Source of the DNA: Endothia cerciana
Lineage: Eukaryota > Ascomycota > Sordariomycetes > Diaporthales > Cryphonectriaceae
DNA length: 64,000 bases
Assembly: GCA_026119935.1 (NCBI GenBank)
Contig: JALRMH010000001.1
Location: 372,001-436,000, forward strand
Direction: 5' to 3'
Below the pieces are notes generated by a model. It saw only the letters and a program-made list of their open reading frames with translations, had not been told where the DNA came from and did no database searches. Within the stretch, counting starts at the first letter, position 1. Each line of letters begins with the position of its first letter. Made by a program: the position numbers and the translations under genes. Of this stretch, positions 1-11,963 are shown piece by piece.

Positions 1-1505
1 CTCTATGGTAAGGAGGAAACACGGCGAACCCCATGTCGTTCTGGCTATGGACTGACGGCGTATCCCAGTGGTCGTCCTCTTCATCAACGCCGTTGCCATA
101 CTCTCCGAAGACCGTTTCCTTGCGCGCAGTACGTGTTTCCCCCCGGAAAGTCCTGGTCCTGCCAGTGGGAGGCCGTCAGGCTTTCCTGTGGAGCAGAGGG
201 GGAGGGAGGAAGAGAGAGCTAAAGGCTGACGCCTCGGAACCCTACAGTCGGCCTCTCCCCGAAAACCTACGACCCGGCCTTCGGGCAGTCAGGGCCGGAC
301 CAGAGCGTCAGGGGGAAGATAATCAGCCTCATAGCGAGCGTGCGGATGATCATGAGAGGTATGTGTCCGGGCGTTCTGAACCCCCCCCCCCCCCAAAAAA
401 AAAACCCAAAAGCCATGTCCTCGAACGTGTATGGACCGGGCGCTGACAGGATCGCGGGCAGCACCCCTGATCATCTTGAACACCCTGATAATAGTCTACG
501 AGCTGATCCTCGGGTAGTGGCTTGGTGGGAGGAAGTTGTAAAGAAGACCATCAGACAAAGTCAAAAGGAGAGCAAACTCTCAGGTCTCCCAAGCCGGACC
601 GGGAGCCGTCGCTTTAACCTCTCCAGGCAGATGCATAGACCTGGTGGAGGTGCCTGCGCCGTGTCGGTCAAGATGCAAAGACTGGCGTCATGATATCAGG
701 AACGGAAGGACAGACAGGTCGAAAAGGACTGGCTTGATTAGGAACTATTTCCACTAGTTCGCGCCGCCTATGTGAGACGAACTGCTGCATGGCATCAGGG
801 CATTACGGGACGAGTGTACGCTACCGGGAGCGTCGGGAAAGGTCTACAATATAGGAAACAGAGTTCCGTGGCTCCAGTTCGCATCGTTCCCAGTCATGGC
901 TAGGAGATATGTCCCGTCCAACGGGCCAGTCGAGACACATGGTCCCATACAGCTGAGACCAAAGCATTAAGCTCGGATGGCCTCATTCTAGGTCTGCCTG
1001 CCTGTCCCAGCGCTGCCTTCCCGTATATATAAGTGTACATGTATACCCGGCAGCTGCGGAACGTGGTATCGAGAGAAGCTGCTGCAAGAGTATGTACATT
1101 CAGGTACCACCACATCGACCTGAATCAGGCCCAACGCATCCCGCCCTGTGCAAGCCCAAGTGTTTCGCTGGCGGCTGGCCGGCAGGACCAACCCGTTCAC
1201 TTGCTGTAGCTGAACAAGAGAGCCTTCGCTCCAGTATTGCCTGTCCTTTCAGGGACTGTCGAACACGACCTTAAGCGGTAAAAAAAATAAAAAAAAAATA
1301 ATACGCAAGAAAGGCAGAGAAGAGAAGCCCGATCAGTCCCAGCGCTGACTTTTCCTTTTGCCATGGCCCACAAGGGTCGAAATATAACGAAATCCTCCAT
1401 GGTATCCAGAGAGCCAAAGAACTCGAGAAACATACCCACCCGGTGAACGCCATCAGTCACTCAGTTCCACCGATCGGACGAGGGTCGGAGATGAGCCAGA
1501 CCCCC
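1..1505. other. Intergenic, no supported gene
   Basis: No open reading frame here has a recognisable domain or a convincing exon structure; the short frames on both strands look random. A C14 run followed directly by A10 lies at 381-404, and an A/T-rich patch at about 1279-1301. The right end is the 3' flank of the deubiquitinase gene that ends at 1506. The left edge of the window may cut a gene that I cannot see. Confidence 0.6.
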
Positions 1506-4219
1506 CTAGGAAAACACACTGCTCTTCTTTTTCCCAATGCTGAAGCTGAAGCGCTCCCTCAGAGCGTGTTTGGCAGAGTCAGGCTTATCCGACGGCCTAT
1601 CCGCGTTAGAAGAGGAACGCGCCCCGTCGCTTCCGTTATAGTCGACGGTGCTGAAGACCACCGCCGACTCGGACGGCTCGCTCTCAGGTTCTGGTTCCTT
1701 ACCGTTCTCCCTGATCGCCGCCATGTCTTCCCTGTCCTTGTCTTTCTCCTTGTTCCTTTCCTTGGAGGATCCTCCCAGCCAACTCATGTTGAGCGACTTG
1801 CGGCTCAGCGACTTGCTCCCTCTGTTCGCCCGGTCCAGTAGGTGGCTCGAGTGGCCGGGCGTCGAGGGGCTAGGCGGGATTGCCTCCGCGGCCATGCTCT
1901 TCTTCCGCTGCTTCTCTTCCGCGGTTGACATGGCCTTGCTCTCGGCTAGTGCTCTCTGAAGCTCTTCCTCGTCCCTCTTGCGCATCTGTTGTATCTGTTT
2001 AGCGTTCTCCTTGCGACGCTTCTCTTCTTCCTTCAGCTGTTCCTTTTCCGCAAGCTTGCGCGCCTTCTCCGCAGCTTTCTGTTCCTTCTTTTCCAGCTTC
2101 TTGTCTTCCTTGCTCATCCTGGGCGATTGTAACGACGTATCCATCTTTAGGGTGGTCACCGGGGTGGAAGGAGCGGAAGACTCGAGGGCTGGGGGTGGTG
2201 GAGGCGCCGGGTTCAGCGGGTATGTCTTGATGGGCTGGGGAACCTCTTCCGGGATTGGTGGGACCGGCGGTGCATCAAGGATCCCAGGAGCCGTTTCTGC
2301 GTGATCAAGAACGGCGAAGTTGTCCTTTTCATCTGTCGGGGAGGTAGGTGTCATGAGCTGCCTGGTCAAGGGCGATCTGGCCTCGCCGTTCCCGTTGATC
2401 TTGAGCCGGTCAAGAGCAATATCGGCCTTCTCGCGCTCTATCCTGACCTCCTCGAGACCCTCCTCTTCTTGCTCCGCCATGACCTTCTCGTGCGTGGTTT
2501 CTTGGTAAAACAAGACGTATGCACAAGCCATACCTGGTTTGTCCCCGAAGAAGTTACGCACAAAATGCTTGTCGACCGGTTCGACCATTTCATCGTCGAA
2601 TAGCAGCCAGCCCCTGTCTGGCGTCTTGATGACCGCAACATAGTGACCGTGGTAGGCATTGCCTCCGATGTGTACGACCACTGCGTATAGCTCGTAAAGC
2701 CGATCAGGGTCGTCCGCGTCGTCCGTCGTGTTGAACATGCGCAGGTGATATGGGTAGACGACACGGTGGAAGAGCTTTTGCAGGCGGGTGAAGTCTTCCG
2801 TGTACTTGAACCGCTTCAGGTGCAAGGCCATGACCTTCGGCAACTTCTTGATCTTCATCCTCTTCTCGGCCTCTTGCAGACCACCGCACTGATCACAGTG
2901 GAATTTGTTCCTCTCGCACAACATCTCCTCGTCCGAAAATTTTCTCAGACAAGACGTCACGGACGAATGCTCCTCCAGATCGATGGATAGATCCAGAAAC
3001 GTCTCGTCCCTCTGTGATGTTGTCTCACAGGCCAGGCACTTTGTTTCCGACGTCAAGACACCCTCGAATATGTCGTGTACCCAGCCAGTCCCCGGCGATA
3101 TCGCCCCTGTGGCTTGTTGGGCCTTCATCAATGCCGTCGTTGCGCCAGGTGCATTATCAACAGAGTGCGACAGTCCGTTCACGTTCAGCACTTCCGATTC
3201 CTGCAACCGTCTCGCGCTCGCTTCCACGTTCGAGATCACATCGTTCAAGACCAAGCCATAGAACTCATGCGCGTCCTGGTGGTTCTGGTTACGGAAGGCC
3301 TCGTTGTCTCGCTTGAAGATCTCGAGAAACCGCTGGGGGCTTAGCACGCCTGTCCTGGTGTTGCTCTCGATCAGCGCGGTGAATATGTCCTTCAGACCCG
3401 TGAACGTGCTCTCGTCCATGCCGTAGGCGCCACTGTTCTCTTGACTGAGCTCTAGCACCGGCCCCTTGATCATAGCCTGCTTCTTCTTGTATTCCGGAGA
3501 ATCTGGTCTGTCCTCTGGCCTCTGCTGCCCAGGCGGCAGCTGGCCGGCATTGATCTGCTGCCTCTGCTTCATGGCCTGGGCGGCCGTCAGGGGTTTTTGC
3601 TTGGTCGCGGCGGAGGCATTGGGGTTTGGGGGTGGTCTTATGGTGACGTTGACCTTTCTCGTCTGCCCGTCCGGGGTATCTGAAGGGGAGCGCGGTGGGT
3701 AGTTGACGACATTATTACGGAATGTCTCACAGTAGTATAGAGCTTGTACTATCGAGTTACAGTAACTGTCCAACGGGTCAGTGTACAAAGTTCGTGGTCA
3801 GCGACCGGGGCCGGACTTCGTACCATGTGTTGCCGAACTGCAGAGACACCAGGTTAGCAACGGTACCCATATGTAGAGCCTGCCGGGTGGGTGAGGGGGG
3901 ACGCACATTCTCGAGCCCAAAGAACTTGTCGCTGCCGTCTTCCCGCAACGGCCCTGCATTCTGTAGCATTTTTTCCAGGGGCGTCTTTTCAACGGGTGGT
4001 TCATCCTTCTTGGACTTCAGGGCGGGGTCTTTCGGTGCCGTCGAAGCGCCCTACGGCCTCCGGGTTAGCAGGTCGTCCTCCTGTGTGCCGGGCGGGAAGG
4101 GCGGGCGCGGCGGGCGCGGCGGGCGCGGCTTCTTTCGAGGCGCAGGGCATCATCGCAAGACGCCGTGGCACTTGACTTACAGCGCTGGCGCTTCGCAGCT
4201 TCTTCATGAACCCCGACAT
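1506..4219 (-). CDS. creB: CreB-like ubiquitin carboxyl-terminal hydrolase
   Basis: Cysteine deubiquitinase of the USP family (CreB of Aspergillus, Ubp9/Ubp13 of yeast, USP12/46 of animals); in Aspergillus CreB acts in carbon catabolite repression. Four exons, 818 residues: 4181-4219, 3907-4050, 3824-3837 and 1506-3765. The Cys box FGNTCYCNS (Cys about 66) is assembled across two introns, through a 14-nt exon. QDAHEF lies near 229, zinc-type CxxC pairs near 309/312 and 356/359, and the His box GHYVA near 440, followed by FDDE. The C-terminal third is a Lys/Glu-rich coiled coil (about 620-710) and a Ser/Pro-rich tail, as in CreB. The start at 4219 gives MSGFMKKLR and then a 130-bp intron with a GCTAAC branch site; the N-terminus aligns in style with CreB (TPLEKMLQNAGP). 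Family assignment is strong; the role in carbon repression is inferred. Confidence 0.93.
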
Positions 4220-7200
4220 GGTTGAGGACGCAGCGGCAGCAAGGTTGTCCGCAGGGCGAGATTGACGGGAGGGGACGTCGATCCGGCTGGCCGGTCGGAC
4301 CCAGGAGCTCAGGACGACGCCGGGACTCGAGGACGCAACATCCGGAATGCGCAGTTCTCGTGGGTCTGCCCACTCGGCGGAAGACCAGCGGAAGGCACAG
4401 GTCGCGGCGCGGGGTTATCCGTCCGAGGTTGCTCTACGGCAGCGAGGCTGGGCTGGGCCGTCGAGTGTCTTGGTACTTCTGCTAGATGATCCGGGGCGGC
4501 TCGGAGTTATGGACAGTCGGGGAGTTGCAAGGTCGAGGAAAGGGCGGCGCAAAGCTCGAGGACGGGCAGCAGCTTGTTCGGAGGGGACGAAGTCGAACCA
4601 CCAGCTGATTTGCGAGTCCCAGGCGGAGGAGCTGACGGATCTGCGGAGGTAAGGAGGCGTTCGGGGCACGATGGCGGCCAAGGAAGTAGGTGCAGAGCAG
4701 GTGACTCGGCAGGGTACTGTACATACTCGGCAGTAGGCGAGGCAATGTGCGCGACACAGTGCTGATGGTGAGGAAGGATCGTCGAAGCGAGCGACCAACT
4801 TCTGACCTCTACCTCATCCTCGACATGCGGTGCTGCAGGTGGCTCGAAAGGGTCTGGGCCATCTGGGCCTGCAGTGTACTATGTACGGGGTAGTGCCTGA
4901 TTCCCCATGGAACCCATGGATGGAGTGGGATGAGCCGGGGGCGGGCAGGCAGGCCCTGTTTGGGCTGGCAAGCTGGGCGCAGGCGTGAATGACCCAGCTG
5001 TACCATGTGGGTGGTTATCTGCATCCCACTATGCAGGCTACACGAGGTGAAGCTGTGGGTGATTGATCCGACGATATGGATGTGTGATCAGCCAAGGTCC
5101 AGGTTCCTGCTAGGCGGCGTGCGGAATACAGAGTTTACCCCGACAATTGTCTGCTCGCTGCGACATTCATCCGTGATTCCGGGACAGAACAGCGATAGCC
5201 GAGCACGCGCGACGGTCGGTTGGCCTGGACCCCTCCTTGGACTTAGTGTGTATGTATAATCGACCTGCCAGCCGGTTTCTTTTGGCCAGCGCCTCTTGAC
5301 TCGCCCCAACTTGTTAGGCCCTCCCTGGGATGGAGGGCAACGTCGTTACATTTGCTGTCGATGACTTCCTAGAACAGATGCTGAGGCGGTCGGTCAGACA
5401 TGCTCGTGTAGCCTGGACTCCGTGATCAGCCCGAGTAGGAAGGCCTCATCCTGTACGGGATACATGCTATGTGGTACGCAGTATGCTGATTAGCAACTTT
5501 GGCGGGTCATTCATCCGTAAGTCCAGCCTTGCGACGCCGAGGACGAACCCTGCAGTCCACAGAATGAACTGCAGGTTCTTCTCGCTACCGGCGAGGGCTT
5601 ACAGCTCTGGTGAACTGGCCCCCCCCCCCGGCCTCCCCCCGACGCCCCTGAGAAGGTGAGATCAACCCCAAGAGTCGACCCCCATGAAGAAGAAGAAGCA
5701 ACCGAGGGCCGCAGGGTTGCATGGCCATCCAGTCAGTTGGCCCCCCCTTCCTGTCAGTCCCAGCCCAGAGCGCCGGGTCCAATCAGGAACGGGCCTGTAT
5801 GTAAGAAATACGGTGTGTCAGACAGTGCAAGCTGCCAAGACAACTAAACCACATGGCCGTTACCAGGTCCTCCCAGTCTTTCTCACCTGCAGCACAGCAC
5901 TTTAGCCGACCAGACAGACGCTGGCACGGGGGTCCTGCGATCTGGTTCAGAACCAAGATACATTATAGAGGTGATGAATTGGCTTTCAGGGACGACGCGC
6001 CTGCTGACGGGAGTAATCCCAAGCCCTCGGTCGGAGCACGGCAGTTAGTGAGGCATCCCACCACCTGGAGGTGTGGTGTTGCAGTGCCCCTCTAGTCGTC
6101 TTCCGGGCATCGTCTTGCAACAACGCAGGACAGGGCTGGAATGCTCTGGCGAATACGAACCCTCGAGGCACGCACTACGCCCGCCCGCCCGGATCTGTGT
6201 GCCCGCCTTTTATTAGACTTGTCAGGTTGTATCTCCAGGCCGCGCCCCCGTCCTGTCGGGTCGCCGCTGGCGGCCTGATTGCGTTACATTGCCGGAGTCA
6301 TCAGGCATGCCTGCTTCTGCTCCTGTCCCGACCGTCCTGTCGCGGTATCCGGATCTCGATTCTACATGGCGGGCGACCGATCCGGGGCTGCAGGTGCGGT
6401 GCCCACTATCAGCACCCAAACCTGTCCCCTCCCGACCCATCCTGCAAACAATGCAGAGGTCTCCCGTCGGGCGCCTCGGGTCGCCTCGCTCGTCAGATAT
6501 CATTGCCGGGTCCTCTGATGATCAATCTCCTGACGGACGGCGCGCCCAGAGGGCCCAGAAGGGGGGAGGGGAGGGGGCATGGCCCACGATGGCCCTTCCC
6601 TGCCCCTCATTGTGGGGTATTATAGGGGACGCAGCGTGCTAGGCGCGCCAGGGTCCCCGAGCCGACAGGGCCGGTCCGGATTGGTCACCAGATCTGCGGC
6701 CTTCTCGAACCATTCCACAGACAGACGAGACGCAGAGGTGAGATCTACTATGTACCGTGTACTTGACGTCCGGGTCGACCGCTACCCAGGCATACATACA
6801 GTACAGATCATAGCACGCAGTAGCAACCGATCCGTTGCCATCTACCATTAGCGGATTCCTGCTGGGCTGCAGCAGCGTAGGAGCACCCGCACGCAGATCT
6901 CAGCGATCCCTGCCCCGCCGAATCGATCTGCCCTTGGCGGGGTCAGTCGGCTCACCCTGCCTGCCACCCACCACACCCCCCCCCCCCAAAAAGCTTGGGA
7001 CGCCATATCTTGCCTGGGCGAGGTTGGCGCGTGCGAGACTGGACCCTCCCACACTGTCCCACCACCATTCTCGAGCCGCGTAGCGCCTGCGGCCCCCTCT
7101 CTACCGTGCACCCAACCACCACTCGTCGCTCTACAGCACCTCCGAACCCCCCAGGCTGAGGAGCACCGAGGAAGCACCGGCTGCAGGTGCTGGAGACTGG

Positions 7201-7301
7201 CTGGTCGGGGTGGGATGATGTCTGACCATAGGGCTGCCTGTGCCGCGCTGCAGGTCCTGTGTCCTGTCTTGGCTGAGCTGCCGTACTTCGGCTGCACTGA
7301 G

Positions 7302-7305
<4 letters not shown>

Positions 7306-7351
<46 letters not shown>

Positions 7352-7357
7352 TCTCTC
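7306..7357. repeat. Compound TC/CA microsatellite
   Basis: About 15 TC units pass into about 8 CA units and end in a short CT run. It lies in intergenic DNA, away from any supported exon. Confidence 0.95.
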
Positions 7358-7548
7358 GGTGCGTGGCACGGTGTCTACTGTTCCACCAGTCTTGCCACGC
7401 AACTGCATGCGCCGCCGCCGCTAAATGGAACTGTTTTGTGCGAGGATGGTGTCGTGTCACGGCAGTTGCCAAAAAAAGATGGTTGGGTTGCTTGAAGGTC
7501 TTCCTGAAGCTCTTGATTGTTAAGCGGTTATCTGTGGAGAGCGCTAGA

Positions 7549-7613
7549 CCCCCCCCCCCCCGGGACCACCAAGAAAAAAGGATACCAAAAAAAAGAAAAA
7601 GGGGGGGGGGGGG
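7549..7613. repeat. C13 / G13 inverted homopolymer pair
   Basis: Thirteen C (7549-7561) and thirteen G (7601-7613) flank a 39-nt A-rich spacer. As single strand or RNA the two arms can pair perfectly. Confidence 0.9.
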
Positions 7614-8628
7614 TGAAAGAGCCTCTTCTTCGACCAATTTCTCTACAACTCTTGTTCTTCTGTACTTCTCTCCCGTTCTATCTGATAACGTTCCTCTGTC
7701 CACTAAGCTTTGTACATAATCAGCGCGAGGATCAACCACATCTCAGCAGAGGCTGTTCGGATTATTCTATATGATCTACGAAGTTCAATTATCACATCTG
7801 CAACCGCTCGAAGGCAGGCTTGAGTCTCCGAAGAGAAGAACGATCGAACGATCGAACGATCATCCCATTCCGGCTCGGAAGGAGAAGTATGCTACTTACA
7901 ATACAAGACTGAGAAGGACTGAAAGTGTCAAGCATCCACCACATACACAAGGGCCCACCCCGAGTCTCGCCAGGATCTGCACAGGTCAGACGAGAATCTA
8001 CTCGACTGTGTGACTGGAAGGGGGAGGGTTCTTGGAGGGATAGAGAATGAAAGAAGGAGGTTGCCCCAGGAGAGAGTCTGGACAGAGGAGACACGAAGAG
8101 CGAAGTGCCTAGTGGCTTGGTCCTCGGGGTATGACTGAATATGGCCCCTGCGGAACTGAGACCATCTCCACGGACATTCGTCCCCATCAAATCCGTTGTG
8201 TTGCAGTCACAAGACATTTCTGACCCGTAGGGACTCTGCCGTGGGCCAGTGAGAAGGGCATGCAGCACGCTTCCGACAGGCTCATGCTGTAGATCGAAGC
8301 AATAAGTCAGAGGCAGGAAAGGGGCTATTAGGAGCTGCTAACGTGCGTACTTCAACCGGGCGATATCATCTGTGGGAGACACACACTAGCCCCAGGTGAA
8401 GGAAGATATACTGTCTTGAACATCATGACACCAACCTCTCTGGCTGGCTTCCTGCTCCCAATCCATACTTGCGCTGGACTGGAGGCAAGGCATGGGTCGT
8501 AGCATGGCATTCCGGATTTATATCCCGTCTCTGCTGTCCCAGAGCGTCATTACTCTCTATGTGTCAACTCAAGCCCAGACAATAACGATATTTCGCCTCA
8601 CCCTCTTACAGCCAACATGTGCAATCAT

Positions 8629-10327
8629 CTATTCCTGCTTCTCCTGCACAGTCTTCTTCACACCCTCCACAAAAGCCTCGACTGCCTCGCCGCCACCGAG
8701 CGGCATGCTGCTACCCCTGACGCGCCCACCGTTCTCAACCTTGACCCCCAGCGCCTCGGCGATGCTCGGCAGCCCACCATCCCTCAACGCCATGCTCAGA
8801 CTCGCGAGGCTCTGGTTGAATTGCGGGGCGCGCAGGACCTTCTCGAGGAGGCGCTTCTTCTGCGCAAGGCTCATGGACGCCAGCGCGGCCGTGGCGGATT
8901 CTGCAGAGGGGTCGTGCCCAATTGCATCGCCTGAAGAGGCGCCCTGCTGCGCGAGCACGAGGACCATGGGAGGGAGAAGGGAGAGCAGGTTGTCGATGTA
9001 GCTTTCGTCGGCTGAGGCGATCATGGGGATGGTGGTCGAGGTCTCGAGGAGGTCATTGAGGAGCGGGTAGGTTTTGCCCTGGGCGGGTTGCTGGGCGGAT
9101 TGCTGGGGCATGCCGCCTTGGCCGCCTTGCAGGGAAGCTAGAAAGTTTCGTACTGCTTCTTGGGCGTCGGCGGGTATAGCACTTGCTCTGTAAGGCTTGT
9201 TAGCAGCCAATCACGAAAAGGGACGGCGATATGGGTGGGAGATGTGAGGGATGGGGACGATCAACGAGCAAGTGGGGAGATTCGTGCTGATGGGTCTGTG
9301 TCCGCCAAGTCCATTCTTTCATCATGAATCATTTCTAAAGGTACATCATCAATACGCCGTTTTCCCAGTGCCATGTCTTGATTACCCTTTTGGTCAGCCT
9401 TGCGGCTCATCCGTAAAGATGCCCATGCCATATGACTCTCTCTTTTTTTTTCTTTCTTTCATAGAGGTTCCATCTTGAATGTGGCTCCGTATCTATGTGC
9501 TCATGAAGGTTTCACTCCGCATGATAGGTTGGTAGGCAGTCATGGAAGAAGAAATGAAACCTACGCTCTTGCACCATCCGCTCCGCCGCCCCTGGATTCC
9601 TCGCCCTCTTCTCTGACATCACCGCCAGTGGCGTCCGCACCAGCACCGCCGCTACCAGGCTCGTGTTGCCCAGCGCCGTGGCCCTCGGCATCCTCCATAG
9701 CCTCATCGCCGTCTGTATCCCTGCGGCCTGAACCGCCGCCGGAACTCCGCACTGAGGCCAGCTCCGCGTTGACGTCAACCTCCTCACCCTGCAGCAGCTT
9801 GTTGACGATCTCGCCGATCTTGCGGTCACGGGGGCTGAGCCAGGTCGGGTCACCGCTGGAGTGCTGGGGGTGCGACTGCAGCCAGAAGAGGTGGCGCGTA
9901 GATGAAGACTCGAACTTGAGGACGAAGATCCGGCCTTGGGTCTTGGCGGTCGCGGGAGATGAGGAGGTCTCGACGGGTACGAAAGTGCCATCGGTAGGTA
10001 TCATGGTCAGGTCGAGCTCGGGCTGGTCGGCAGGGACGCTGCGCTCGCGCCAGCAGAAGTGCAAGAGGTCTGCACACGGAAGTCAGGGAAGAGGTCACGG
10101 GAACATGTAGAGTGGGGGCGATGCGGTGTATTGCGTACCATCGTCGGAACCTTGGTAAAGGTAGATGTATCCGGGTCTTGGTGATGGCTTCACCTTGTAT
10201 GGTTTGGAGGATTGCTGGTTGGTTATTAGCATGTGAAGACGATGGGTGCCTCCTTGGAAGAGGGACTGGAACTTACGTCAACTTCGCAGATGCCGGCCTT
10301 GAAGGTGAGTATGGGTTGGATAGACAT
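8629..10327 (-). CDS. rpn13: Proteasome ubiquitin receptor Rpn13 (ADRM1)
   Basis: Subunit of the 19S regulatory particle that binds ubiquitin and, in species with a full-length protein, recruits the deubiquitinase Uch37. Four exons, 389 residues: 10277-10327, 10139-10193, 9565-10069 and 8629-9187. The N-terminal Pru domain starts at once (LTFKAGICEVD, then GYIYLYQGSDDDLLHFCW) and continues through FVLKFESS and LFWLQSH to about residue 130. A Gly/Glu/Asp-rich linker follows. The last exon carries a helical DEUBAD-type domain (SLAQKKRLLEKVLRAPQF), so this is the long form with a predicted Uch37 site; budding yeast Rpn13 lacks it. The 377-bp last intron ends in GCTAAC...TTACAG. The short first intron uses an ACAAG acceptor. 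The gene is divergent from the eL6 gene, 578 bp away. Confidence 0.93.
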
Positions 10328-10905
10328 CTTGAGGAATGTGTGAGAACTCTAATCACAGTATAAGTGTGTTACGGCGATGGGTTCAACTGGCGAGACGTCG
10401 AAAGGGGAAAGGGAGAGGTGGTGAGCTGTTTGTTCGCGAAGTTGTTCCTGGTAGAAGCTCTCGGCATGAAGCTCCATCGGCGGGCAACTTTAGCTGTGAA
10501 GCCAGGCAGGCAAGAAGTAGGCTGCTCTGTCCCTGACGTGTTGCTGACAGGGATCTGTCTGGTTTCTAATGACGGCGGCTGATGATAGCCTTGTACAGCT
10601 GTTGCCAGCTGGCACCTCCAGATCTGACCAACTTGCAGAAGTCCCGCAGCGTTTCCTCTTTTTCCCGCGCTACTGTTCTCTCCCGCGTTTCCGCCGAGAA
10701 ATATCACGTGCACCTCTCAACCCAACCCACACCCAATTTTCAGTTCACTCGGAGCGGGTAGTCATTTTCTAAGCGGTATTGCCCGCCAGTTCAATCAGTT
10801 AACGACAACCCTCCACCAAACGAACTTGTTCGTACTTTTCTCTTCTTCTTCTCCCTAGTCGACGCTTACACTCAACTGACCCCCTTTTCACCATCCAGCA
10901 CCAAA
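10328..10905. promoter_or_regulatory. Divergent rpn13 / rpl6 promoter region
   Basis: The 578-bp gap between the two starts serves both genes. It contains a perfect 12-bp palindrome TGCCAGCTGGCA (10603-10614), an E-box-type CACGTG (10705-10710), a C/A-rich stretch CCCAACCCACACCC (10721-10734) that partly resembles Rap1-type sites, and a CT-rich tract at about 10832-10856 close to the rpl6 start, typical of highly expressed fungal genes. Transcription factor names are inference. Confidence 0.5.
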
Positions 10906-11963
10906 ATGTCGGCCAAGGTTGAGACCAAGAAGTTCGGCAAGGGCACTCGGTCGGTCCCTCACCACTCCGAGAAGGCCCAGAAGTGGTACCCTGCCGAGGA
11001 TGATGCCCAGCCTCGTAAGGTACGTTCGACGATTTGCACGAATTTCAGAAAGTTGTGGTTGGCTGGGGAGACGAAAGAGCCGGGGCGAACGCATCGCCAG
11101 CAAGAGACGGTTTTCATTGGCATGCGCGGGGATTCAGCATCAGATGTGGATGAGGGTCAAGTGACTCTAGCACGACGATGTACGAAGACTGTACGATTGG
11201 ATATGGAGAATTGGCGACGACCGAAATTCGCAAGCGACAACGAGAACGAGACATGACGAATGGGAGCGGTTGGATCTGGATTTGTGGACGCATCGAGCAG
11301 CCGAGAGTGCGACAAGCCACTGACATGATTATCACGAACAGGTCCGCAAGGCCGTCCGCCCCTGGCAGCCACGCAAGACCCTGCAGCCCGGTACCGTCCT
11401 GATCCTGCTCGCCGGTCGCTTCCGCGGCAAGCGCGTCGTCCTCCTCAAGACCCTCGACCAGGGCGTTCTGCTCGTCACCGGCCCCTTCAAGATCAACGGC
11501 GTTCCCCTGCGAAGAGTCAACTCCCGCTACGTTATCGCCACCTCCCAGAAGATCGACCTGACTGGCGTCGACACCAAGAAGATTGACGAGGTCGCCGAGC
11601 CCAAGTACTTCGTTGGCGAGAAGGCCAAGGAGAAGGCTGGCGAGGAGGCTTTCTTCAAGCAGGGAGAGAAGCCACAGGTACGAAACGATCCCCGACCATG
11701 AACACGGGCGCGGCCGTGTTGGAAACATGGAGCCTAGCACTTTGGCTACGGGTCGCATCGGACTGGGTCATTCATACAAGAGACAGGAGCTGACAAGACT
11801 ACGCGTACAGAAGAAGGAGGTCTCCTCCACTCGGGCAGCGGACCAAAAGGCGATCGACAAGGCTCTGTTGGCCAACATCAAGAAGGTGGAGTTCCTGGCC
11901 AGCTACCTGGCTTCCACCTTCAGCCTGCGCAAGGGCGACAAGCCCCACGAGATGAAGTGGTAG
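10906..11963 (+). CDS. rpl6: 60S ribosomal protein L6 (eL6)
   Basis: Structural protein of the large cytosolic ribosomal subunit. Three exons, 200 residues: 10906-11019, 11342-11677 and 11811-11963. The recognisable core is LILLAGRFRGKRVVLLKTL followed by LLVTGPFKINGVPLRRV and the C-terminal SFSLRKG-like end (STFSLRKGDKPHEMKW). Length and basic composition fit the family. The first intron is long for this window (322 bp) and begins after codon 38, early introns being common in ribosomal protein genes; I looked for a box C/D snoRNA in it and found no clean pair. All three exons join in phase 0. The Cys-poor, Lys/Arg-rich exons use strongly GC-ending codons, consistent with high expression. Confidence 0.97.

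Larger units (their letters stand above)
4220..8628. other. Intergenic, 4.4 kb, no supported gene
   Basis: Many short frames on both strands, none with a recognisable motif. The DNA is rich in simple sequence: C tracts at 5619-5629 and 6976-6987, a TC/CA microsatellite at 7306-7357, a C13 tract at 7549-7561 facing a G13 tract at 7601-7613, and a GATCGAAC-type repeat near 7842-7862. TACTATGTA-type elements occur at 4876-4886 and 6745-6756. It holds the promoter of the deubiquitinase gene on the left and the 3' flank of rpn13 on the right. Confidence 0.6.

Noticed and set aside
11020..11341. Possible box C/D snoRNA in the first rpl6 intron
   Set aside because: Only near matches (TGGATGA, ATGACGA and a lone CTGA) without paired C and D boxes or terminal stem.
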